From NCBI GenBank assembly GCA_905250115.1, contig CAJNOI010000143.1:124001-188000 (forward strand): a stretch of 64,000 nucleotides of DNA, given 5' to 3'. Made by a program: the position numbers and the translations under genes. Positions 31,153-43,724 of this stretch are shown in pieces. The notes under the pieces are model-generated. The model searched no databases. It had not been told where the DNA came from and saw nothing but the letters and a program-made list of their open reading frames with translations. Every line of letters begins with the position of its first letter. Position 1 is the stretch's first letter. This stretch comes from Adineta steineri. Taxonomy: Eukaryota; Rotifera; Eurotatoria; Adinetida; Adinetidae.

Positions 31153-34100
31153 CAAATCCTATTTTAATTACAATATGAACACTTATTTCTGAAGAAAACT
31201 CGATTAATTTCGTTTTTTTCATGTTGCTAAATAATATAATTTAGTAGCACAATAAATCTTCAGCTGTTTTTTGCAGAGGAATGTATACAATAAAAGAGTA
31301 AACTATTCACGTTAAAAAAAAGATTTTGTTTTTCTTATTATAAAAGAATTTTTAATCTTGCATAAATTATCATTTGAACATAATGTTTTTGCAAAAGCAA
31401 TTGACCATATTATATTGGAAACAACAACGATCTCAATTTATAATCAATCTCTTTCTTAAATACATTAGCGATCAAATACAAATCTCAAAAAATGGATTCA
31501 ACTTCATATAATAGGTTATGGTAAAACTTCTTGATTAGTAAAATTGAGTAAATATTACGTATCTGTGTTAAATTATATTTAAAAAATGTTTATCAATTTT
31601 ATGAACAATGAATAGATTGTTTTCAATTAACATTAGAGTATATCAATGAAAAATAAAAAATAAATTATTAAATCAAATACAATTAAGGATATTAATGAAT
31701 GTACACAAAAACAAATCCTTTTTGTAGATTTATTTTTCTTATTCTTTATGCTTTTAATAATTACTTAAAATCAATTTCAGATATCTAACAAATGGCTACA
31801 CATTTTATCATAAATCCTATTGCATTTTCTTTTCGACAACCAAACTTAATTAATTAACTATATGAAAAAGAAATATTTATGCATTGAGTTAAATAAGTCT
31901 TTAGAACAATATTGGTCTCATTGAGAAAATAATTATAAATTGAACATTGAATATTTTGAAAAGAAATCTTTTAAAATATAAATCTTATTCAATTAATTTC
32001 TAGACCCATTTATTTTGTCATCATCATCAACAGATAATCTTATCAAATATTAAATTATCAAATGAAAAAAAAAACATATCGTAAAAGTATAATATTCTAA
32101 TACTTCATTCTCAAATACGAAAAAAAATTAATAATAAACAATGTAATCAACTTTGGTCATATGAATATTGTTCAAAACAATCCTAAATATTTGGTCTTTA
32201 TGCAAGACATTTATTGAATGAAATGAGAAAAAAGAAAGAAACAATTTCTCGTTCAATTAATTCATTTAGAAAATTTATATTATGATAATCTAAAATATAG
32301 TATTTACTAGCAGATCAAAAGTAACAAGAATATAGACTACTTGCTAAACAATCAAATGATTAAAAATAAAGGTCAATTATGTTTTTAAAATTGAATCAAT
32401 GAAACAATTAGTAAAACATTTAATTGAAAAATAAACACAGAAAATATTTGTCGATTATCGAGTGATTTCGATTGATGAAATATTTTATTCGATTAATTTC
32501 AAATAGAGACTGACTAATCCTTGGAGTAAAAATTCAAATTTAATTGAATTTAAATCTTGGATTTGAACACATTAAACGACAGTTAATTAGGATCGTGGAA
32601 TATTTAAATTGATCGATCTTTAAAATAAAATCGAGTTTTAGTTTCGAATCGAAATCATATTCTCGAAGAATATCTTGACTCGTTTACTGACGAATTCTTG
32701 TTGATTTGAACATTGATTAATGATCGGTATTTCAATCAATATTTTCAATAAAAGAAAATTATTCTGTTCTACTGCAATTTTCATATTGAAATAAATCTTT
32801 ATTTTTAAACTAAAAGTTGACTGAGCAAATTAATCGTCTACAATTCGAGTCGTAAAACAATAAAATTGTTTAATTTGAAATATCCAATGAAACTTGATTC
32901 GGTCGATAAATAAATCGAAGATAAATTATTTTCATCATAGAATTGGTTCGATCTTAGTCAAGATTTAAGACCAACAATCGAATATCTTTAATTCATCTCG
33001 CTTTTACATCGGTTTGTTAAAGAATTAAATACAAATAAGAACAGTTCGATGAATATGTTGAAAATATCGACGTAAATATATTTTATATTAATTGGGTTCA
33101 AGTGAAAACAATTCTCTCTTCCCAATAAACAATATTCAATGTTCATTAACGAAATCAAATCGTAGAATAAATCAGTCGATATAAATAATCTCAATTCAAA
33201 TATCGAATAATTCAATACATTTCGAAAGAAAACGAAAATCAAATGAGAAATATTTGCTCGTTTTTCTTCTGATTGAGATGATCATACTCATACTCAATAT
33301 AAAAATACAGTTTTCATTCTTAGTTTATGAATTTGCTCACCAGATGTATTTATTTATATAGATATATTCTTATTCGCTAAGTTTATAGACGGAAGTAATC
33401 GAGATAAAAGAAACGTATTTATTTTATGAACAAACATGATAATTGACGTCATAGGATGTAGGTCATTTATAACTATGGCGTTTGATTATATTAAATAACA
33501 TTTATTAATAGCTTCAAAATTTCTATATCAAACAATTAAATAATGCTTTATATCTTAACTAAAGGATTATTGACACGTATTACTGTTATAACCTCTTAGA
33601 AACGAGGTTACTTCTGAAAAGAGAAAGAAAATCTATTTACTCATACTTAGTATTAATATTTGAGAGGATGTTTGAATAAGCGTTTTTATCCTATTTACAT
33701 CTACATGACATCTTCTATAAACATATTTATAAAACTCTTCAGATTGAAATCCATATGGAATTACACCATGTAATTCATTATCGATGATTTAAACTGTCAA
33801 TTATATCGAAACACTATCAAATGCTTAAGCGAGTCATTTTTTATATAGTTAATAGTGTGACAATTGTTCTATATATTATTTATTTGATCGAAATGTCAAT
33901 AATGAAAAATTCTCTATTTTCAATTTCCCTTTCTACTCTATAACTTATTCATATAACATCTATTTATTTTATAAAACTTATTCTGTTCAACAAATACTTG
34001 TTAATGACTTTACAATATAAATATTTAATATATACTCATACAAATGAACAATAAGAACAACGAAATGTTGTGGAGTAAATTCTATCCTTTTTTCTTCTTA

Positions 34101-34455
34101 GTTATTTATAGCAAAAACAAACAAATCCTTTTAGATATAAAAGTTATAATAACCTTTGAAAAGTTCATTTAATATTACATTTTATTTGAACAATAAAATA
34201 ATATTAAATACATGTAATTCTTTAAACTAGACGTTTTTGATAAAACGACTCCCACACGATTAATCACGGTGAATAACTTTGTTTTATTCAAATAGAAAAC
34301 AATGCATTCAACATATATAACATTATTTTCGGATGATAGATTCGTAGAGAAAAGAAAAACTGATTCTGCTTGATCTAGAAAAATGATGAATATGTTTTGC
34401 TCCTTGTTTTTTTTTTATTATATATACAAAAAAAAATACTTCGACTATTTTATAA
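31153..34455. other. Long AT-rich gene-poor stretch
   Basis: About 3.3 kb of strongly AT-rich DNA with no supported gene, and frames broken every few dozen codons on both strands. Parts of 32000-33250 have slightly coding-like composition and might be an old decayed gene, but I could not match any family. The right end (about 34380-34455) is the 3' flank of the GPCR gene. Confidence 0.5.
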
Positions 34456-36108
34456 TCAACAATTGTTATATAACGTTGATGTTACTTTTAATATTTTAAA
34501 TTTTGTAGAATTTGTTTGAACTATACATTTAATTGGATGATTTTTCTTTAATATTTTTTTATTTTGATGTTCAGTTGTTAAATATTTATAAAATATTTGG
34601 TAATGATCTAAACCTAACATCCGTATAGCTGATGAACGATAATGTTTAACACCTAAGATGTATAAGAAGAAATTTATACCCAATGCACCAGTATTTAATA
34701 ATTCACTTAAACGTTTTAATATATGTAATGTTAAAACAAAACGAATATTACAATGGTATTGTAAATGACGAATGACAAAATAGGATAATGTTTGAACAAT
34801 TGCATATGGAAAATATAATGAAAGAAATATTAATGATAATAATGTTAATGTACGAGTTAATTTTGAACGTATATGTTCATTTTGATTACTTACAATTTGA
34901 CGAGGAGCATGAAGCTGTCTTAAAATAGCTAAATAAATAAAATATTATTTAAGAATTTTTTCTAGTAAAATTTAACTAACCTGTATTACTTATAATTAAA
35001 AAAAAAGCTGGTATAATTGTATAGCATAAAAGATGAAAAATATAATTATGCCAGAAAACAAAAAATTTTAATTGATTTGATTTATTTAATGATGATATAC
35101 GACATGAACATATTTGTTTTGAAAAAATCTTTTTTGTTTGATTTAAATTAAATCTTTGATTATAAATAGCACTATATTGAAAACCAGTTGGACGACAACG
35201 CCATTCTTTATAGATTAGATGTGGAATATTTATAATTAATGATATGATTAATAATAATAATATAATACGTCGAGCACATTTTGCATTACATAAACGACGT
35301 GATAATTTTGGAAATTTTTTAATCGATGGATTACAAACAAGTATATAACGATCAATTGTTAAACCAACAATTGTCCAACATGATAATAATATAATTGTAT
35401 ATTTAAAATAATCATAAAATTTACAAACAATTGAATAACGAAAATTTAATAAACTTGTAGAAAATAAATAAAGTGATAAATCATTTAATGATTGTATAAC
35501 TTCATATAATAATGATAAAAATTCAAATAATGATAATGCACGAAGATATTCAACAAATGAATGTTGAGATACTGTAAAACGGCATACAACAAAAAAACAT
35601 ATTAAATTACCAATTAAACCAGTTAAACCGAATATGAATGTACCTGATAGAAAAGAAAAATATTTCTTAGTAAGATATTTAAAAAAAAAGAAATGAAACT
35701 CTTATATAATTAAACGTTTGTTTTTGTGTACTCAAAAGGTGAGCACACTACTAGAATCGGTCAGTGTGTCCGGCCGTTTACACGATAAGTTTCGAAAGGA
35801 GAGGTAGGTTTGGATGAAAATTTCTACACAATTCAGTCTCATCAAGATCTCGGTCGAGTTCGAAGATGAGCCTAATTAGTCGGACCATTCCCGAGTTATT
35901 GAAAAAATACTAAAATTCGCCTATGATTTCCATATACACTTTTTGCAGTACACATAACTCTCGGATAAAATTCGAAGTTTCCACATTTATTTTTTTACAT
36001 ACCGATAAGATTAATCCACCACCACCATGATCCTGAATCATCATTAAAAGCTTGATTTAACATAAGAAATGAATAATTACGTTGTCGAAAAATTTCTGTA
36101 CAATTCAT
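34456..36108 (-). CDS. Rhodopsin-like (class A) GPCR, probable peptide receptor
   Basis: Three exons on the minus strand: 36108-36003, 35643-34981 and 34928-34456. The introns are 359 and 52 bp. The product is 413 residues. The model starts at the ATG at 36108; an ATG 5 bases upstream is closed by a stop. After a short N-terminus with a CTE/NYS-type glycosylation region come seven hydrophobic segments: GTFIFGLTGLIGNLICFFVV (TM1 with GN), TM2-TM3 ending TIVGLTIDRYILVCNP (DRY motif intact), IILLLLIISLIINIPHLIY (TM4), HNYIFHLLCYTIIPAFFLII (TM5), a loop and TM6 LSLIFLSLYFPYAIVQTLSY, and TM7 LNTGALGINFFLYILGV, where NFFLY replaces NPxxY. A basic C-tail follows. The pattern resembles FMRFamide/neuropeptide-type receptors. 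The ligand is unknown. The first intron holds GC-richer sequence unlike its surroundings. Confidence 0.8.
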
Positions 36109-36621
36109 TTCATAATTAATTTTATCTCTAAATATAACAAATGTTAATCATCAACGATGTTTCTCTTTATTTACTGAAGAACAAGTGACGAACAAATGTA
36201 GTTTCTTTCTTCTTCTTCTTCTTCTCTTTCTCTTTTTCTTTTTTTTTTCTTTCTTTCTATAAATATATCTTTTGTTATATTTTTCTAATATATAATCTGT
36301 TTACAGGAATTTATTTTCAAACTTTAACGATAATTATTTTAAATGTCACCGCAAGATAGTATTAAAACCTTCTTATTAATTTATGTTTATGATTCGTATT
36401 AAATCTCTAATCGGAAAAACAATGTGCTATATGAAACTTATCCATGCATATTTAGCTCTTTACATATGTCTATGTTATTTTTATATGATAGAAAACATAT
36501 GTCTTTTTTTTTCTTAGTTTTCAAATATAAAAAATAAATAACATGAAGATATTTGATTTTATATAATCAATTAGGATGAAAACATGACAGTATTCAATTG
36601 TAACGAAAAAAATAACTACAT
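36109..36621. other. Intergenic region with pyrimidine microsatellite
   Basis: Upstream flank of the GPCR gene. A TTC/TC-rich low-complexity tract lies at about 36205-36260. No gene seen. It ends at the target-site duplication of the large foldback element. Confidence 0.6.
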
Positions 36622-36630
36622 CATTTATTA
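36622..36630. repeat. Target-site duplication, left copy
   Basis: CATTTATTA directly precedes the left terminal inverted repeat. The same nine bases directly follow the right terminal repeat at 43725-43733. Confidence 0.85.
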
Positions 36631-37530
36631 ATGTAGATGAAGTTAGCAGCCGATTCGAGTTTTTCTAAATATTATTCACCTGACAAGGTGTGCCACCTAT
36701 CGTTTGTTGTGTGCCAGATAGAACTCGACGAGCTCTATCAAACGGTATCCTTAGACTTTATACTAACCTCATGGAACGTTTCATAGTTATCAAAAAGTCT
36801 TTTTTCTCCATGGGAACAATTTCGTAAAACTGTATTTCCTTAAATTATTCGTTCTCTCGCACTAAAACTTACAAACAAACATATATTCCTATGCATCTCG
36901 ACTTGCTCTATCGATTGATATGCTCCTTTCCACCTGTTAACTAACCATTTCAACACACTTGCATGAAAAACGTCGAAAATCACCATTATAGCATAAATTC
37001 TTATACATATTCGCTTCACAACGTGTGCCACATTTGAAACCGATTTCATTTGACTCAGAATGAAAAACTCTATCGAATAATGTATAACTCAATATATTTG
37101 AATCCATAAAATGGACTTAAAAGCTCTTCAACATCTCTCATGCATATTGTAGCGCCAGCTACTTAAATTACAAGTCACAAATATGCATGTATTCAGTATA
37201 AACCTGGAAAATTAATCAAATCCCATATAATTCTATTATTTCAAATAAAATTCATTCTCAAATGAACTACGGTTTGTTCATATTTGTAATCCTTTTTGAA
37301 TCGTCGTCTCTCATAAACTGAACAGTTGTGCTTATTATTAATAATTTGCATTAGAGGTTCATGCTACAATTTATAGTGAAGGTGATATAGATATCATTCA
37401 ATAGATCTCGTTCAATTTTATCAAATAAGATATGGTTGAGTTCAATCTATAATACTTTTTAGCGATTATATGAGATATACCCAACAGGTATGCTTGTGTA
37501 CTCGCAAGTTTACCTTTCAAATTCATTTAA
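36631..37530 (+). repeat. Outer part of the left terminal inverted repeat
   Basis: About 0.9 kb, non-tandem, matching 42820-43724 inverted. It contains TGTGCCA words near 36690 and 36710 and again near 37025, the same word that marks each 164-bp unit further in, each next to a TCTATC/GATAGA word. A conspicuous shared segment is the GCGCCAGCTACTTAAATTAC/GCAGCTGGCGC region near 37150 and 43195. Confidence 0.85.
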
Positions 37531-38900
37531 AACTATGTGCCAACGCTGATATGTATATCATTTGATAGATCTCATCTTCCTCTATGGAATAATGTATAAC
37601 TGAATGTATTCGCTGCTATACTTCTTATCATATAACCTCAAAAACTGAATAGGTGTAGTTATTATTGAGTTTTTACCTGTTTTATTCATACTCACTTTTG
37701 TGCTAGTGTTGATACTTACACCAATCGATTGATCTTACTTTTTGCTATCGAATGATGTATGATTTAATGTTTTCTCTGGTATATTATTATCATATAAGCT
37801 CAAAAACTGAACGGGTGTAGTTATTATTGAGTTTTTACCTTTTTTATTCATATTCACCTTTGTGCCAGCGCTGATATGCATGTCATTCGATAGATCTCAT
37901 TTTTCTCTATCGAATAATGTGTAATTCATTGTAATCGATGCTATATTTTCTACCATATAAACTCAAAAACTGAATAGGTTTACTTATTATTGAGTATTTA
38001 CTTTTTTTATTTATATTTGCTTGTGTGCCAGTGTTGATACATATACCAATCGATAGATCTCACTTTTCTCTGTCGAACAATGTGTAACTCATTGTCTTGG
38101 CTACTATATTGCTTATCATATAACCTGAAAAGTCAACAGGTGTAGTTTTTATTGATTACACACCTTTTTTTATCCATACTCACTTTTGTGCCAGTGCTGA
38201 TCAATACACTAATCGATAGATTTCATCTTCCTCTATCGAATGATATATAATTTAATGTTTTCTGAGATATATTTTGCTATCATATAAGCTTAACAATTGG
38301 ACAGGTGCACTTATTATTGCTTACTTACCTTTTTTATTCATATTTTCTATGTGCCAGTGTTGACACATATACCAATCGATAGATCTCACTCATCTCTATT
38401 AAATAATGTATAATTCAATGGTTTAGCTATTATATTTTTTACAATAGGAGGTCAAAAACTGAATAGTTGTATTTATTATTAAGTATTTACCTTTTTCATT
38501 CAAACTTACTTTTGTGCCAATGTTGATTCATATACCGATCGATAGATCTCATTTTGTGCTATCGAATGATGTATGATTTAATGTTTTCTCTGATATATTT
38601 TCCTATGATGCAAGCTCAAAAGCTCAATAGGTGCGCTTACGGTTGATTATTTACTTTTTTTATTCATATTCACATTTGTGCCAGTGTTGATACATATATC
38701 AATCGATAGATGTTACTTTGCTCTATCGAATGATATGTAACTCAATGTATTTCCTATTATATTTTTTATCATATAAGCTCAAAAACTCAACAGGTATGCT
38801 GATTATTTGTTATGTAACTTTTTGATTCACATTTCACATTTAGATATGTGACAAGGGTTGTACATGCAGTATTTGATACATCACGTTTAGTTGTATCAAA
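37531..38900 (+). repeat. Tandem array of about 164-bp units, left arm (about 8 copies)
   Basis: The word TGTGCCAGTGTTGAT or a close variant occurs near 37533, 37694, 37859, 38022, 38187, 38349, 38512, 38677 and (degenerate) 38846, spacing 161-169 bp. Each unit also has the small palindrome ATCGATAGATCTCA..TCTATCGAAT and a distal part TCATATAAGCTCAAAAACTGA..TTATTATTGAG. Units differ from each other by roughly 15-25%. Confidence 0.85.
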
Positions 38901-38924
38901 TAAGGTATATATAAATAGATTCGA

Positions 38925-39046
38925 TTGAGGGTGTGGGGTGTGGGTGTGAGTGTGGGTGGGTGTGTGAGTGTGGTGAGTGGATCGGTATCGGTGTAAGTAT
39001 TATCGTTTTTACTCTCACCCATCACACACCCACCCACACCCTGCCG
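38925..39046. repeat. Telomere-like fold-back patch inside the transposon
   Basis: The left half TTGAGGGTGTGGGGTGTGGG and further GTGTGAGTGTGGGTGGGTG is answered by CACCCATCACACACCCACCC and ACACCC in inverted orientation at 39011-39046. It lies exactly at the junction of the left repeat arm and the unique core, next to the core gene's 5' end. A short related CACCCACACCCACACCCA stretch occurs at about 39387-39406 in the core. Confidence 0.65.
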
Positions 39047-39108
39047 TCCGCGTGTAATACACAGATAAATATGTATGTTGTTTTTTATTTTAGAACTTAA
39101 TTCTTAAT

Positions 39109-40116
39109 ATGGATCTCAAACATTTCCTTGAAACATTACGAAATAGTGATTGGAATGTAAGACCAATCTGAAATTGATTTATTTTAAACAATATTTTTAT
39201 TATTCAGGAAACATCATTAAACTTGCTACGCAAAAAGTCGATGGATTGTTTAGATTGCGATATAGGACTTCGTGATCGAACAACAAATGAATGAGTTTTT
39301 AACTTTCGAAATAATAAGGTCAAACAAAGCAACATGGAAATTCCAGTCATCGATTTAATCATTGATTATATAAATGGTATCCTTTTCACCCACACCCACA
39401 CCCATTCTGTCGCTATAAGTCTGCTGTAAGCTTCTTTTTTCATAGTAACCTCTTTTAAAAACTAATAAACGATTTCCTTTTCAGACAAGTTAGTGGTCGT
39501 AATCGTCGTATCATTAATTTAATAAATTTTTCTGAACAATTTACTACAAATTGTGGTGCTACCATTGGTCCTGATGAACCAACAACGTACAATGGTTCTT
39601 ATATTCGAGATGATTTCTTTCCGGCAAAACATGGTAATGGTATCACGTGAGTGTAACCGACTGATTTGCCTAAAAATTATCTTTTATACATGATGATTTA
39701 GAACAATGTTTGTATGTAATTCCAATCGAATTGCCAAACCCAATCAATTCGTTTATAAATCACCACCGATCTTACTCTTGAATGTTGGGAAACGTGTAAT
39801 TACCATCGAGAAAAACAAAACAGTAGCAACGATGGTTAAGGATTTACCATTTGCACTTACTATTGGAAAACAACGGTGAGTCATACAATTATATAAATAA
39901 AATTTTTAAACAAAACTAATATTTATTTTTAGTTATAATCTAGCAGGAGCAATTTGTCCACAAGCAAATCATTTTACTGCTACTATTGTTTGTGCTAAAG
40001 GACGATTTTCTAAATATGATGATCTCAACAAATTTGGCGTAAAAAACAATGAAGGTGGCGATGACGTTGCCGAAACAGCAATTTATGCTATTGAAACGCA
40101 AGACAATGACAACTAG
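39109..40116 (+). pseudogene. Core gene of the foldback element; C-terminus resembles a ubiquitin/SUMO-type cysteine peptidase
   Basis: Exons with good splice sites: 39109-39156 (MDLKHFLETLRNSDWN), 39208 onward (ETSLNLLRKKSMDCLDCD..., closed by TGA at 39292), about 39485-39646, 39702-39875 and 39933-40116 (TAG). The last three join in frame and include NGSYIRDDFFPAKHGN, VYKSPPILLLNVG, and YNLAGAICPQANHFTATIVC followed by FSKYDDL. This order (a PP.LL.N strand, then Y.L.G....HFTA with a candidate His, then YDDL with a candidate Asp) resembles the C-terminal half of USP-like peptidases and of peptidase-like proteins in transposons. A matching Cys box is not visible. I could not join the first two exons to the third in frame, so the gene is either decayed or has an unrecognised exon. 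Introns are 51-62 bp where clear. Confidence 0.5.
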
Positions 40117-40589
40117 AACGTGTGTTATTATTTCTTTTTTATTGAGATAGGTTTCGTTTTTCAAATTCTTTTCTTTTTTACTCATACATATTCGTTGATC
40201 ATTTCATTATATAGGAACCTATGTTATTGTATGTACATATAGATGAGTTCTAGGCGTGTTCCATGTCATATAACGAGGCACATGATGTAGTTGCATTGAA
40301 ATGATGCACTACAGCTAAAGAGTATTTCGTGTCAAAGCATATAAGTATTCATAATTTTTTACTTTTTTCAGCTCTGATTAGATCACAACTCATTTACAGC
40401 CATACCTACACTCTCCATATTATTTTCTTTATGATTTTTCAATCATTCAAAATTCTTACCGTTTGTCTCTCTTATAATTCTATCTTTTCTTGTGTTCTCC
40501 ATACTTTACTTAGCATTACTCTAGATGTTGAAAACTTAGTTAACTAGCAATGTTTCAATAAAATTGAATAAAAAATAAAAATATCTGAC

Positions 40590-42820
40590 TTGTTTAGGCG
40601 ATGCAAGTTCAAAAGTTCATACAAATACCAGAAGTACTATATGAAAGGAGAGAACTATATGAAAGCTATCGAATAAAATATATATTACCTGTGGCACAGA
40701 TTCATATATAAATCGTCTGGGAAAATACCTGTTAAAACATATCCCTTCAAGTTTCGAATACATATTATTGAAATATCGATCCGTATGATATTCATTTATA
40801 TTCCTGTTGATAGAACAAAGTAAGATCTATCGAATAGTACATGTTCCAATCTTGGCACATAGGCGAAAGCGAATCTGTGAGTAAAACTTGCCATATCTTC
40901 TACACCTACTCAGTCCTTTAGATGTTCTATGGTTCAAAATATCATGAAAATATAACTGAATTATAACTCATTTGGTGCAGCTCAAAAAGATATATCGATT
41001 GGTGTATGTATCAAGACTGGCACAAAGATGAATATCAATAAAAAAGGTAAATATTCAACAATAAGTACACCTATTAAGTTTTGAGCTTATATGATGAAAA
41101 AATATACCAAAGAAAACATTAAATCATACATCATTCGATAGAGAAGAGTGAGGTCTATCGATTGGTATATGTATCAACATTGGCACACAAGTGAATATAA
41201 ATAAAAAAAGTAAATACTCAATAATAAGTAAACCTATTCAGTTTCTGAGTTTATATGGTAGAAAACATAGCAGCGATTACATTGAATTACACATTATTCG
41301 ATAGAGAAAAATGAGATCTATCGAATGACATGCATATCAACGTTGGCACAAAGGTGAATATGAATAAAAAAGGTAAAAACTCAATAATAAGTACACCTAC
41401 TAAGTTTTTGAGGTTATATGATAAGAAATATAGTAGCGAATAAATTGAACTACATATCATTCGATAGAGGAAAATGAGATCTATCGAATGATATGCATAT
41501 CGGCGTTGGCACAAAGGTGAATATGAATAAAAAAAGTAAACAATCAACCGTTAGCGCACCTACTGAGTTTTTCAGGTTATATGATAAGAAATATAGTAGC
41601 GAAGACATCGAACTACATACCATTCGATAGAGAAAAATGAGATTTATCGAATGATATGCATATCAACGTTGGCACAAAGGTGAATACGAATAAAAAAGGT
41701 AAAAACTCAATAATAAATACACCTATTCAGTTTTTGAGCTTATATGATGAGAAATATAGCAGCGAATACATTCAGTTACACATTATTCCATAGAGGAAGA
41801 TGAGAGCTATTCATTGGCGTATGTATGAACACTGGCACAAAAGTGAATATGAATAAAAAAGGTAAGTAATCAATAATAAGTACACCTTTTGAGTTTTTGA
41901 GCTAATATAATAGAAAATATAGCAGCTAATACATTGAACTATACATCATTCGATAGAGGACAATGAGATCTATCAAAAAATATATATGCTAGCCTTGGCA
42001 CAAAAGTAACTATGAATAAAAAAAGTGAATAATCAACCGTTAGCGTACCTACTGAGTTTTTGAGCTTATATGATAAGAAATATAGTAGCGAATACATTGA
42101 GTTACATATCACTCGATAGAGCAAAGTAAGATCTATCGATTGGTATATGTATCAACGCTGGCACAAAAGTGAATATGAATAAAAAAGGTAAATAAGCAAT
42201 AATAAGTAAACCTATTTAGTTTTTGAGTTTATATGGTAGAAAATATAGCAGCGAATAAATTGAACTATACATGATTCGATAGAGAAAAATGAGATCTATT
42301 AAATGATATGCATATCAGTGTTGGCACAAACGTGAATATGAATAAAAACGGTAAATATTCAACAATATGTACACCTATTGAGTTTTTCAGGTTATATGAT
42401 AAGCAATATAGTACCGAAGACAATGAGTTACACATTATTCGATAGAGGAAAATGAGATCTCTCGATTGGTGTATGTATCAACATTGGCACACAAGTGAAG
42501 ATAAATAAAAAAGGCAAATACTCAATAATTAGTACACCTTCTGAGTTTTTATGCTAACATAATAGGAAAATATACCACAAAAAACGTTCAATCATACATC
42601 GTGCGATAAAGGAAGATGAGATCTATCGATTGGTGTAAGTATCAACACTAGCACAAAAGTGAGTTTGAATAAAAAAGGTAAATAATCAATAAAAAGTACA
42701 CCTGTTGATTTTTTCAGGTTATATGATAAGAAATATAGCAGCGAAGACAATGAACTACACATCATTCGATAGAGAAAAATGAGATCTATCGAATGATGTG
42801 CATATCAGTGTTGGCACATA
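40590..42820 (-). repeat. Tandem array of about 164-bp units, right arm (about 12-13 copies)
   Basis: The inverted word TTGGCACAAA or a close variant is found near 40852, 41018, 41183, 41343, 41505, 41670, 41830, 41994, 42158, 42321, 42484, 42651 and 42812, again about 163-164 bp apart. The units are reverse complements of the left-arm units and share the TCGATAGA..TCTATCGA mini-palindrome. The arm is longer than the left arm, so copy number has changed since the arms were formed. Confidence 0.85.
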
Positions 42821-43724
42821 GTTAAAAAGGAATTTGAAAGGTAAACTTGCGAGTACACAAGCATACCTGTTGGGTATTTCTCATATAATCGCTAAAAAAT
42901 ATGATAGATAGAACTCAACCATATCTTATTTGATGAAATTGAACGAGTTCTATTGAATGATATCTATATCACCTTTAGTATAAATTGTGGCATGAACATC
43001 TAATGCAAATTATTAATAATAAGCACAACTGTTCAGTTTATATGAGACGACGATTCAAAGAGGATTACAAATATGAACAAACTATAGTTCATTTTAGAGT
43101 GAATTTTGTTTAAAATAATAGAATTATATGAGATTTGATGAATTTTCAAGGTTTATACCGAATACATCCATGTTTGTGACTTGTAATTTAAGCAGCTGGC
43201 GCTACAATATGCATGAGAGATGTTGAAGAGCTTTTAAGTCCATTTTATGGATTCAAATATATTGAGTTATACATTATTCGATAGAGTTTTTCATTCTGAG
43301 TCAAATGAAATCGGTTTCAAATGTGGCACACGTTGTGAAGCGAATATATATATGAATATATGCTAAAATGGTGATTTTCGACGTTTTTCATACAAGTGTA
43401 TTGGAATGGTTAGTTAACAGGTGAAAAGGAGCATATCAATCGATAGAGCAAGTCGAGATGCATAGGAATATATGTTTGTTGCTAAGTTTTAGTGCATGAG
43501 AGCGAATAATTTTAGGAAATACAGTTTTTATGAAATGGTTCCCATGGAGAAAAAAGACTTTTTGATAAATACGAAACGTTCCACGAGGTTAGTACAAAGT
43601 CTAAGGATACCGTTTGATAGAGCTCGTCGAGTTCTATCTGGCACACAACAAACGATATGTGGCACACCTTGTCAGGCGAATAATATTTAGAAAAACTCGA
43701 ATCCGCTGCTAACTTCATCTACAT
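42821..43724 (-). repeat. Outer part of the right terminal inverted repeat
   Basis: Inverted match of 36631-37530. The terminal 100 bases differ from the left end by only a few substitutions (for example C/G at position 21 of the end). A gene-like open frame here at 43496-43690 is mirrored in the left arm and has no coding support. Confidence 0.85.

Larger units (their letters stand above)
36631..43724. mobile_element. 7.1 kb foldback DNA transposon (Mutator-like size duplication) with repeat-built arms
   Basis: The first bases ATGTAGATGAAGTTAGCAGC recur as reverse complement at the right end (43724-43705). Identity continues at roughly 95% for about 0.9 kb (36631-37530 against 43724-42820). 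Inside this, both arms continue as arrays of an about 164-bp unit in opposite orientation, to about 38900 on the left and from about 40590 on the right. The unique core of about 1.7 kb carries an intron-containing gene. An exact 9-bp direct duplication flanks the whole. Nine-base duplications and long terminal repeats are typical of Mutator-like elements; fold-back arms made of subrepeats recall FB/Galileo-type elements. No DDE transposase was found, so it is presumably non-autonomous. Open frames inside the arms are not genes. Confidence 0.88.

Noticed and set aside
32000..33250. A possible decayed gene in the AT-rich desert.
   Set aside because: Fragments are short, in changing frames, and match no family I can name.
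38840..39037. Thr/Pro-rich open frame on the minus strand.
   Set aside because: It is the translation of the telomere-like GT-rich patch.
41287..42124. Hydrophobic open frames in the right arm (minus strand) as repeated membrane peptides.
   Set aside because: They are translations of successive 164-bp tandem units; similarity reflects the DNA repeat.
43496..43718. Open frames in the right arm of the foldback element as small genes.
   Set aside because: They lie wholly in the terminal inverted repeat, are mirrored in the left arm and have no coding or family signal.
36631..43724. CRISPR-like or prokaryotic repeat array.
   Set aside because: Repeat units are about 164 bp, diverged, contiguous without spacers, and inverted between two arms in an intron-containing eukaryotic genome.
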